Shown one piece after another: positions 25,983 through 32,333 of a stretch of 33,091 nt of DNA. Source of the stretch: Oscillospiraceae bacterium (lineage in GTDB: Bacteria; Bacillota; Clostridia; Oscillospirales; Oscillospiraceae). The notes under the pieces were generated by a model. The model was given only the letters and a program-made list of their open reading frames with translations, did no database searches and had not been told where the DNA came from. Every line of letters starts with the position of its first letter. Within the stretch, counting starts at the first letter, position 1. The stretch covers positions 1-33,091 of the forward strand of contig JAFSZH010000055.1 of assembly GCA_017455685.1 (NCBI GenBank), read 5' to 3'. The position numbers and the translations under genes are program-made.

Positions 25983-26489
25983 ATGAGCGACCATCTGGAA
26001 GAACACGAGCACGAGCATGAGCACAGCTTCACCCATTCCCATCCCCACGATCACGGGAACGGAGCTGAGGGCCATGAGCACGAGCACACCCATACCTACA
26101 CCCATACCCATCCCCATGAGCACGCCGAGGACAGCTGCTGCCACGAGCACACCCACGACCATGAGCACGAATTTGATCATGAACACGCCGATCACGAGCA
26201 CGGGCATTGCCCCCACCGCCATGAGCATCCTCACGATCATGAGCATCATCACGACCACGAGCACCACCATGATCACGGGGAGCACAAGCCTGTGGAGCAG
26301 CTCTACGCGCTGATGAAGTACATGGCCGGGCACAACGCCGACCATACCCGGGAGCTGGAGGAGCTGGCCGGTGAGGTCAGTGCTGCCGGCAATCTGGATG
26401 CCTACGATCTGATCATGGAGGCCGTAGCTCTGTTCGATCAAGGCAACGCCGTGCTGAAGCTGGCGCTGGAGCGGTTCAGCGAAAACTGA
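25983..26489 (+). CDS. Histidine-rich metal-binding-type protein
   Basis: A 168-residue protein from an ATG with AGGAGG (25968-25973). Residues 1-101 hold 41 histidines in HEHEH, HTHTH and HDHEHHH runs, plus Cys52, Cys53 and Cys76. Residues 104-168 form a conventional helical domain (LYALMKYMAGHNADHTRELEELAG) similar in type to C-terminal domains of clostridial His-rich proteins often labelled cobalt or zinc transporters. There is no signal peptide or membrane segment, so transport itself is unlikely; storage, buffering or delivery of Ni, Zn or Co is more plausible. The dyad in its promoter would fit metal control. DUF4298 protein gene follows 38 bases later. Family identity of the C-terminal domain is a recollection, not a search result. 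Confidence 0.85.
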   Translation: MSDHLEEHEHEHEHSFTHSHPHDHGNGAEGHEHEHTHTYTHTHPHEHAEDSCCHEHTHDHEHEFDHEHADHEHGHCPHRHEHPHDHEHHHDHEHHHDHGEHKPVEQLYALMKYMAGHNADHTRELEELAGEVSAAGNLDAYDLIMEAVALFDQGNAVLKLALERFSEN

Positions 26490-26527
26490 TCCGCCCATCC
26501 CCAAAGCAGGAAGGGAGGTCGAAGCCA

Positions 26528-26815
26528 TTGGAACAGCTGCAGCGCATTGAGGAAATGGAAAGCGCCATGCGCCGTGTCTCCGCCGCGCTGGAGAAAATCG
26601 GCCCCGCGCTGGACGCCTATCTGGAGGTCCAGAGCGAGCTCCGAGCTCTGACGGAATACTACGAAAGCCCGCTCTGGCGGGAGGATTTCGAGGCGGATGA
26701 GAACGGACTCCTGCCCCGGGACCTGCGGCGGGGCGTTCTGTCCGAGGACGGGCTGTATGATCTGCTGCGAGAAAACGACGAGCTCCGCGAAAAGCTGCAA
26801 AAAGTAATTATGTAA
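26528..26815 (+). CDS. DUF4298 family protein
   Basis: A 95-residue soluble helical protein of the DUF4298 type, recognisable from ALTEYYESPLWREDFEADE, GLLPRDLRRGVLSEDGLYDLL. The function of the family is unknown. The start is TTG at 26528, chosen because GGGAGG (26512-26517) lies at the correct distance and no ATG fits before the conserved N-terminal helix. It follows the His-rich gene by 38 bases, so the two probably share a transcript. Its last codons and TAA stop (26813-26815) lie inside a perfect copy of the XerD-arm 15-mer, which explains the AT-rich ending V-I-M. Confidence 0.85.
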   Translation: MEQLQRIEEMESAMRRVSAALEKIGPALDAYLEVQSELRALTEYYESPLWREDFEADENGLLPRDLRRGVLSEDGLYDLLRENDELREKLQKVIM

Positions 26816-26820
26816 ACTAA
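26806..26820 (+). repeat. 15-mer repeat containing a dif-type XerD arm, copy B
   Basis: AATTATGTAAACTAA, identical to 30735-30749 and to the minus strand of 6393-6407. It overlaps the stop codon of the DUF4298 gene. No recognisable XerC arm lies in the 17 bases before it. Confidence 0.65.
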
Positions 26821-26827
26821 ATTGACA

Positions 26828-26862
26828 AATCGGGAGCGCCGGATCGTCCAGCGCTCCCGATT
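26828..26862. terminator. Bidirectional terminator between the DUF4298 gene and the pilus operon
   Basis: A perfect 12-bp stem (26828-26839 with 26851-26862) around an 11-base loop, between convergent genes. T-rich sequence follows on both sides but is not a pure run. Confidence 0.7.
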
Positions 26863-26937
26863 GTTAAATGAAGCATTCGCAGCACAAGAAGCAATACCGG
26901 CAAGCCTCTTCAAGATGTTGCCAGGTTTACTCTTTTT

Positions 26938-27622
26938 TCACTCACTTTTCCCTTTTTTACGGAGAGCCTGACCGGAAAACAGCAGGATCAGCACAGCGCT
27001 CCCCAGCATCAACAACTCGTACAGTCCGATCGGGGTCGCATCCCCGGTCTCCGGCGGCGTGGAGGTCGGGCCTTTGTAAACAGGGTCCAGCTCCACGAAG
27101 TTTTCCTTGATGCCGCTGTCGTCCTGGGCAGTCAGTATCCGCATCGTCAGCTTGGGTCCGTTATCCGTATCGTTTGCGATATAAAAGTATACTGTGTACT
27201 GACGGTGCTCAAAGGTATACCGGTCCGCATGGGCTTTCTGGCCGTCAGTGACCAGGTCACCCCGGATCAGATACTCATACGCCCCGGGTTTCGTGAACGT
27301 GAAGTGCAGTTCGCCCTGCAGGTCGTATACCGTGTTCGCGCCCGACGTAACGCCTGCGCCGTCGTTGCCCTGGAAGGAAAAGACACCGTTGGCGTCCGCC
27401 TCCGCAGGCAGAGCGCCGTCTTCCGTCTTCGACTCGATGATGTAATGAAACAAAGCGTCAACGGCCTTGTCGTTGGTCGTATAGATGTGTTTGTAGGGCA
27501 GCACCACCTCCAGCGGCTCATACTCCGCCCGCTGCAAATGCGCCGGCACTCAAAGCCAGCGCCGCCAGAAAAATAGCCAGCGCCGCTGCTCCGGTCCGAA
27601 CCCTCCGCATCATTTCGTTCAT
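26938..27622 (-). CDS. FctB-like minor pilin / pilus anchor, apparent +1 frameshift after the signal peptide
   Basis: Two frames make one protein. ATG 27622 begins a typical signal peptide (MNEMMRRVRTGAAALAIF..., ending SAGAFA) but that frame stops at 27518. The mature part (AEYEPLEVVLPYKHIYTT...) is in the next frame, open from an unlikely GTG at 27549 without a ribosome binding site. Removing one G from the GGG at 27530-27528 joins them as AFAA-AEYEP, and the whole span (685 bases) is one base over a multiple of three. The mature protein has a Spy0128-like pilin domain (FTFTKPGAYEYLIRG, YTVYFYIAN) and a sorting signal: TPPETG, hydrophobic helix, RKKGK. It is the last gene of the pilus operon, in the position of fctB. 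The frameshift may be real, phase-variable or a sequencing error. Confidence 0.8.
27518..27622 (-). other. Out-of-frame signal-peptide segment of the FctB-like gene
   Basis: Thirty-four codons with a Met-Arg-Arg start, a hydrophobic core and an AFA cleavage-type end, then TGA (27520-27518). It is 50 bases from the sortase stop, at the expected place for the start of the last pilus gene. Confidence 0.75.
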
Positions 27623-27672
27623 GCCTTTCTTCCTTTCCCCCTCAGAGGAGTATTGGTTTCCAATCGTATTCT

Positions 27673-28566
27673 TTACAGGATCGTCAAAAGGATCACCAGC
27701 GCCGCAAGTGCGAAGATCCAGACGATCACGGGTACGGCGTTCAATCCGTCGGTCGTCAGCCGGTCCGTTCCGCTGCCCCTTCGAACGATCTCCACGGGCT
27801 CCTCTGGTTCCTGTAGGTGAAGCTCTTCCGTCTCCCGGCCGATCAGAAGATACCGGCCGTTGGTGATCTCCGTGGTGCAGGTGGACAGGAGGTAATACCG
27901 GTCGCCGGCGCTCAGGTCCGTGTCTCTCCAGGTGACCGCCAGCTCCCGCGCGTCGTCCAGAAATTGCAGGATCTCCTCTTCCGTGCTGATGCCTATGGCA
28001 TACAGATCCTGGTCGTACGCATCTGTGAGCACCAGTGCGAAAAACTCCAGTCCGTGGTTCTGTCCGTCGTAAAACAGGTTCCCGTATGCGTGCTCTTCCA
28101 GAAACCGCTGGTCGGTGTAATCCCCCAGGCTGCCGAACATGAGCTTTTTTTCCATGTAATGGCCGTACAGGATGTTGAGCTGATCTGTAAAATCGGCGCT
28201 GTTCCGGTAATCCAGAAAAATGGCGCCCGACAGGGTGTACTCTCCCAGCGCGTTGGTGTTGACGTATTTATCGTTGTTGTCCGCCCGGGCGACCGGGTAG
28301 TCGATAGGAGTGTCGTTCACCGTCAGCCAGGCCACGACCTCAGGGTTAATAGCCCGCAGCTCGTCAAAGCTGATGGAATCATTCTCCGCAGGGCGGTAAA
28401 CGGTATAGTTGTCGGCCTCCGCCGCCCGGTACACAAGTCCGGATTCCCAGATGGAATACGCGCCGAACAAAAGCGCAAAAGACAGGATAACGTACAAAAC
28501 GAGGTCCGTTATCCTGTCGAGCGCTTTAAGGATGAATCTGCAGGTTTTTATCAACGCTATTTCCAT
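27673..28566 (-). CDS. Class B-type pilus sortase
   Basis: A 297-residue membrane transpeptidase. Catalytic residues fit sortase: His136 (ILYGHYM), Cys230 (YLLSTCTTE) and Arg238 (NGRYLLIG). The pattern DTPIDYPV, GAIFLDYRNSADF and the LSTC motif with its long preceding region point to class B, as in streptococcal FCT pilus sortases. There is one membrane segment at about 21-43 and a second at about 277-297; a C-terminal anchor is more usual in class C pilus sortases. It lies between the two pilin genes and should polymerise the FctA-like protein and attach the FctB-like protein. ATG 28566 is preceded by a GGAG site. Confidence 0.92.
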   Translation of the reverse strand: MEIALIKTCRFILKALDRITDLVLYVILSFALLFGAYSIWESGLVYRAAEADNYTVYRPAENDSISFDELRAINPEVVAWLTVNDTPIDYPVARADNNDKYVNTNALGEYTLSGAIFLDYRNSADFTDQLNILYGHYMEKKLMFGSLGDYTDQRFLEEHAYGNLFYDGQNHGLEFFALVLTDAYDQDLYAIGISTEEEILQFLDDARELAVTWRDTDLSAGDRYYLLSTCTTEITNGRYLLIGRETEELHLQEPEEPVEIVRRGSGTDRLTTDGLNAVPVIVWIFALAALVILLTIL

Positions 28567-28630
28567 CCCGTTGCTCCGCCGCTATCGTGGTTTGACACGG
28601 CAGCATCCTTTCAATGAAAAAGGACAGGTT

Positions 28631-29866
28631 TCAGTCCTTAGCCTGGTTTCTTCTCTTCAGGATCAGGAAGAAAAAGCCGAGAATGGCTACGCCGGCCAGA
28701 ACGATATAGGGCAGGTTGTCAATGATAATGCCGGTGGGAGGCGTATGCTCCAGCATGTTGTCGATGGTCACCAGCTGACCGGCGGCGGTGATCACAGTGT
28801 CAGGTCCGTCAACCGTTCTGTCACCTTCCACGTACCCTGTGTCTTCCGTAGCGACAAAGCCCGTGACCTTGCTCTTATAGGGGCTGATCTGCTCCTCTTC
28901 CACGCTGATGAGCAGCGTGCCGGCAGGCAGCTTGGTGAACACGATGGTGTCCTCGTGCGCCAGATCGGCTTCGACGTAATACTGTCTGTCCGCGGTCCCC
29001 GCCGTGACCGTCCCTTCGGCCACAGCGATATCGGATGCAGACGCCGTAGTGGGGATCTCGATGGTCGCCTTGACGGCAAACTCCGCGGTCTTGTCAGAAT
29101 AGTCGCCGCTGATGGTCTTCTGGATCGTCAGCACGCCGTCCGTGGTGTTGTTGATGACCTCGGTGTATGTGTTGTTGAAGCGGAAGCCGTTGCTGATCTG
29201 GAATTCGCCGCCGTTCTCCACCGTATTGGTCTGAATGGTGGGGTCGACCTTTACGCCGTCCGCATACACGTTCTCCGTGCCCGTTTCAACAGCCGTCCAG
29301 GTGGTGATGCCGGAGTAAGCCAGGCCGTCGATGCCGGAGTTGGTCACCAGGACGTGAACGTTGTACATCTGCGTGCTCACGGTCAGCGTCTTCTGCACGG
29401 TGTCGGGGGCCGTGCCCACGGTGGTGTCAAAGCCCGTCGTGGTCTCCTTCACGGTATATACCCATTCACCCGCGTGGGGGAAATAGGGGTTGGTGTCGGA
29501 GGAGGACGTGCCGGGCGCAGAGCCGAAGATTTCGCTGAAGGTCAGGGTGCCCACGGCGATATCGCTCTTGCGCGTGGCGGAATTGTCCGTAGTTCCCACG
29601 GTAATGGTCTTGCTGGCGATGGCCGGAGCATCGTCCTTGTCCGCGGTGCCGGTATCCTGCGCCGTGAACGAGAAGGTAAAGGTGCTCACGGAAGAAATGT
29701 CCACGCCCTCGGCCACGTGTAGGATCTTGCTGAGGCCGGCGTTGCTGAAGTCGGCGGACGGAGTAAGGTTATTTACGGTCGGAACCGTAGCCAGAGCAGG
29801 CACCGCCCCCAGGGCGATCATCAGGATCAGTACCAGCGCCAGGGAAAGGATTCTTTTCGTTTTCAT
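28631..29866 (-). CDS. FctA-like (Spy0128-type) backbone pilin
   Basis: A 411-residue secreted protein. Signal peptide 1-26 (ends VPALA); C-terminal sorting signal TPPTG (375-379), hydrophobic helix and KRRNQAKD. Between them are two beta-rich domains; YTVKETTTGFDT and YNVHVLV in the first and VLTIQKTISGDY, IVFTKLPAGTLLISVEEE in the second match Spy0128/SpaA-type pilin domains, which usually contain Lys-Asn isopeptide bonds with a conserved Glu. Order signal peptidase-like, this gene, sortase, FctB-like is that of the streptococcal FCT region. GGAGG precedes ATG 29866. Very low cysteine content and Thr/Ser-rich composition fit a secreted fibre. I infer it is the polymerised shaft. Confidence 0.88.
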   Translation of the reverse strand: MKTKRILSLALVLILMIALGAVPALATVPTVNNLTPSADFSNAGLSKILHVAEGVDISSVSTFTFSFTAQDTGTADKDDAPAIASKTITVGTTDNSATRKSDIAVGTLTFSEIFGSAPGTSSSDTNPYFPHAGEWVYTVKETTTGFDTTVGTAPDTVQKTLTVSTQMYNVHVLVTNSGIDGLAYSGITTWTAVETGTENVYADGVKVDPTIQTNTVENGGEFQISNGFRFNNTYTEVINNTTDGVLTIQKTISGDYSDKTAEFAVKATIEIPTTASASDIAVAEGTVTAGTADRQYYVEADLAHEDTIVFTKLPAGTLLISVEEEQISPYKSKVTGFVATEDTGYVEGDRTVDGPDTVITAAGQLVTIDNMLEHTPPTGIIIDNLPYIVLAGVAILGFFFLILKRRNQAKD

Positions 29867-29958
29867 GGGTTAATCCTCCAGTGGATGCTTTATGGTTTTA
29901 TTTCTTTTCTTTATTGATCTGCCGGTCGGGTGCGAAAAAGCGCAGCCCGATACGATTC

Positions 29959-30507
29959 TCAAAGATTGCGCCGGCGGAACAGGCCGATCACCCGTCCGTA
30001 GATATCTTCCTTGTCCACGCAACCGAAGATCCGGCTGTCCGTAACGTGCTCCCGGTTGTCCCCCAGGACGAACACCTGTCCCTCCGGCACCGTCAGCGGG
30101 AAGGTGACGCCCTCCTCGAATCGGGTGGTCTCCCCTCTCGCGTAGGATTCCTGGACCAGAGCGCCGTTGATCACAAGGCCGTTCTTTGTGATGTCCACTT
30201 CATCCCCGGCGACGGCGACCACACGCTCCAGCAGTTCTTTTCCCTGGTAGCGGACGACCACGACTTCTTCCGCAGAAAAGGAATCCGTGATCCTGTAATA
30301 CAGTACCAGATCCCCGTCCCGGAACGCAGGCTGCATCCCGATGCTCGCCGTCCTCGTAAGGCCGAAAACGTAGCCGAACAGGATGATCATAACGACGGCG
30401 AAAATGGCGACCTTAAGCAGGAAAGACACCAGATCCATCAGCAAAGACCGGAATTGTTTTTTCTTTTCAGGCTTCGCCCCGGCTGTCGCGCTCATGTCTT
30501 TGGCCAT
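29959..30507 (-). CDS. SipA-type signal peptidase I homologue lacking both catalytic residues
   Basis: A 182-residue S26 family protein with one membrane helix (about 24-48). Family motifs are present: MQPAFRDGDLVLYYR, RVVAVAGDEVDI, GQVFVLGDNREHVTDSR. But the residue before MxP, the nucleophile Ser in active enzymes, is Gly57 (SIGMQP), and the general-base Lys before RVV is Glu94 (LLERVV). The Ser/Lys dyad is thus gone, as in SipA of Streptococcus pyogenes FCT loci, where the protein assists pilus assembly without peptidase activity. Most annotation pipelines would name it signal peptidase I (lepB). It is the first gene of the pilus operon behind a consensus promoter. The assignment as an assembly factor is inference from the missing dyad and gene order. 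Confidence 0.88.
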   Translation of the reverse strand: MAKDMSATAGAKPEKKKQFRSLLMDLVSFLLKVAIFAVVMIILFGYVFGLTRTASIGMQPAFRDGDLVLYYRITDSFSAEEVVVVRYQGKELLERVVAVAGDEVDITKNGLVINGALVQESYARGETTRFEEGVTFPLTVPEGQVFVLGDNREHVTDSRIFGCVDKEDIYGRVIGLFRRRNL

Positions 30508-30608
30508 CCTGTAATTTCCTTTCCTTCCCGGTCCGGGATCACGATCCCGACCCTGTAAGGCCGCTGTCCGTGGAAGAGTGTAAAAAACAAACCATTATTA
30601 ATTAATAT

Positions 30609-30637
30609 ATTATAGAAAAAAATACAAACGAAGTCAA
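30609..30637 (-). promoter_or_regulatory. Promoter of the pilus operon
   Basis: Minus strand TTGACT (30637-30632), a T-rich 17-base spacer, TATAAT (30614-30609). The leader is about 95 bases and contains an inverted repeat, CGGGATC (30534-30540) and GATCCCG (30543-30549). AT-rich flanks stand out from the GC-rich surroundings. Confidence 0.88.
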
Positions 30638-30678
30638 TGATGATTTACATATTATTCTTGATACATTTCCTTCCAGAC

Positions 30679-30706
30679 AAAAAAAGGACCGCTTTTCAAG
30701 CGGTCC
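30679..30706 (-). terminator. Terminator of the YczE-MBL transcript
   Basis: A 9-bp stem (30686-30694 with 30698-30706), 3-base loop and seven Ts on the minus strand (30685-30679), about 70 bases after the hydrolase stop and just before the pilus promoter. Confidence 0.88.
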
Positions 30707-30734
30707 AGCGTTTTTTCAGAAAATGCGATCAATA

Positions 30735-30749
30735 AATTATGTAAACTAA
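30735..30749 (+). repeat. 15-mer repeat containing a dif-type XerD arm, copy C (intergenic)
   Basis: AATTATGTAAACTAA, perfect copy. It sits between the hydrolase stop (30775) and its terminator. The flanks are AT-rich. No recognisable XerC arm lies in the 17 bases before it. Confidence 0.65.
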
Positions 30750-30774
30750 TTACTTTTAATCGCGAGGGTTTCGA

Positions 30775-31464
30775 TCAGGTCGCTTCGCAGAGGAATACGT
30801 TGTCCCCCACGCCCCGGGCCATGATCTTCTCTCCCCGGTGGATACGCTCCTCCCCCGGGACTGTCCCGGCGAGCACCCGCTCCGCCCCGTCGATGAGCCC
30901 GGGGATCACGTCCCGGGGCACGGGACAGTCGGCATGGGAGGGATAGACCCAATCGAAATCATCCCGCTCCTCCAGCCGCCGCAGGCTGTGGACATAGCTG
31001 TGGAAGTCCCTGTGGGCCCCGAACATGAAGATCGTGCCGTGGCGCTGGATGGGGTCGCCGCCGAACAGGGAGCGGCTGTTCCGGTCCAGGAGCGTGATGC
31101 TGCCGGGGGTGTGCCCGGGCAGGTGGATGATCTCCAGCGGCCGGCCGCCCAGGTCGATGACGTCACCGTCATAGACCGGGATCAGCTCACCGGTTCCCTG
31201 ACGGGTCTTGTAATAGAGGGCGGCCTCGGAGGGGTGCATGTAGAAGGAGGAAAACTGGCCGTTCCCGGCAATATGGTCCACGTCGGCGTGGGTGTTCAGC
31301 AGTTCCGTCGGAAGAGGCGTGACCGACGCGGCGGCGCTCTTCACGTCGAACCCCGAAACGCCGGAGTCGATGATCAGCGCCCGCTCCGTCCCGGCCAGGA
31401 TAAAGATGCGGACCAGTCCGTCCTCCACCTTCCAAGTATTTTCAAAAAGCAGTTCCGGCGTCAT
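30775..31464 (-). CDS. Metallo-beta-lactamase-fold hydrolase
   Basis: A 229-residue MBL-fold protein, probably binding two metals: His59-x-Asp61-x-Asp63-His64 (THADVDHIAGN), His118 (LPGHTPGS), Asp137 (LFGGDPIQ) and His177 (PSHAD). The first motif is HxDxDH; the Asp at the second position replaces the common His, which can alter metal binding and occurs in some family members. Substrate unknown; the fold covers thioesterases such as glyoxalase II, lactonases and others. ATG 31464 with AAAGGG 11 bases upstream is preferred to TTG 31473. It begins 5 bases after the stop of the YczE-type gene, so the two form an operon. Confidence 0.9.
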   Translation of the reverse strand: MTPELLFENTWKVEDGLVRIFILAGTERALIIDSGVSGFDVKSAAASVTPLPTELLNTHADVDHIAGNGQFSSFYMHPSEAALYYKTRQGTGELIPVYDGDVIDLGGRPLEIIHLPGHTPGSITLLDRNSRSLFGGDPIQRHGTIFMFGAHRDFHSYVHSLRRLEERDDFDWVYPSHADCPVPRDVIPGLIDGAERVLAGTVPGEERIHRGEKIMARGVGDNVFLCEAT

Positions 31465-31469
31465 TACTA

Positions 31470-32165
31470 TCAACCCTTTTCGTTCGTTTTTGTCCCAAAC
31501 AATACTTTTGCGGACTCCCGCAGCCGCTGGTGACGGATGCCGGTGGCGTCAAAGCGCACCGTGTGAAAGGCGAACTGCATGACCGGTCCCGCGCCGAAGG
31601 CGCACAGCAGCGTCCCCAGCCCCACCGGGCCGCCCAGCAGAGCGCCGATCAGCGTGGCTGTGGACAGGATCGCGATGCTGACCGCGCCGATGGGAACGCG
31701 CTTCACCCGTTTCGCCAGTCCCACCATCAAGGTGTCCCGGGGGCCGCAGCCCAGGGACGCTATCATATAGGTGTACTGCGTATACGCCAGCACGAACAGC
31801 CCCGTGATTAGGACGGGGATCGCCGTCGCCAGCGAGCGGCAGGGCGGGACGAGGTCGATCCAGTTGAAGAAATCCACCGCCTTCCCCACCACGACGGCGT
31901 CGATGAACATGGCGATGCCGATGGGCTCCTTCAGCAGGATATCGATGAGGAGGATGGTCAGGGACACGGTGATGGACGCGGTGCCGTAGAGGATGCCGAA
32001 GGTCCGGGAGAGCCCGATGCTGAGCACGTCCCAGGGGGCCGCACCGATATTGGCCTGGATCGTCAGATAGATCCCGAAGCCGTTTATAAACAGGCTGACT
32101 GCTGCCAGCAGTATATTCAGTAGGATCGCCGCAGCCGTGCGGTTCTCCCGCAGTTTTGTTCCCAT
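31470..32165 (-). CDS. YczE/YyaS/YitT-family integral membrane protein
   Basis: A 231-residue membrane protein with about five hydrophobic segments. Diagnostic repeats of the family are NIGAAPWDVLSIGLS (39-53) and LGCGPRDTLMVGLAKR in the second half. The family's function is poorly known; YczE of Bacillus influences surfactin production and YitT relatives are of unknown role. The ATG at 32165 has a weak ribosome binding site (GGGGA). It is first in a two-gene operon with the MBL hydrolase, behind an extended -10 promoter. Confidence 0.9.
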   Translation of the reverse strand: MGTKLRENRTAAAILLNILLAAVSLFINGFGIYLTIQANIGAAPWDVLSIGLSRTFGILYGTASITVSLTILLIDILLKEPIGIAMFIDAVVVGKAVDFFNWIDLVPPCRSLATAIPVLITGLFVLAYTQYTYMIASLGCGPRDTLMVGLAKRVKRVPIGAVSIAILSTATLIGALLGGPVGLGTLLCAFGAGPVMQFAFHTVRFDATGIRHQRLRESAKVLFGTKTNEKG

Positions 32166-32221
32166 ATCCGTATCCCCAATCGAAAGGCCGCTTCAGCGGA
32201 GAAAGAGTATTTCGATGCTGC

Positions 32222-32250
32222 ATTATAGCACAGGGCGCAGCGGACCACAA
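32222..32250 (-). promoter_or_regulatory. Extended -10 promoter of the YczE-MBL operon
   Basis: Minus strand TGCTATAAT (-10 hexamer 32227-32222 with upstream TG) and a weak -35 TTGTGG (32250-32245) at 17 bases. Confidence 0.72.
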
Positions 32251-32275
32251 GAGGAACTCGTCTGCAGCAGATTGC

Positions 32276-32310
32276 AAAAACAGGCCCGGCGCCCATAGAC
32301 GCCGGGCCTG
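32276..32310 (-). terminator. Terminator of the tctA gene
   Basis: A perfect 11-bp GC-rich stem (32281-32291 with 32300-32310), 8-base loop and five Ts on the minus strand (32280-32276), 24 bases after the tctA stop. Confidence 0.9.
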
Positions 32311-32333
32311 CTGAATACTATCTGATCCGGAGA

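Noticed and set aside
25983-26300. Short-period repeats that might suggest a CRISPR or satellite array
   Set aside because: They are the CAC/CAT-GAG/GAC codons of a His-rich protein, without spacers or constant repeat length.
30735-30749. Copy C as a complete dif site or integrated-element attachment site
   Set aside because: The 17 bases before the XerD arm do not resemble a XerC arm plus six-base centre, and no integrase or element genes lie nearby.
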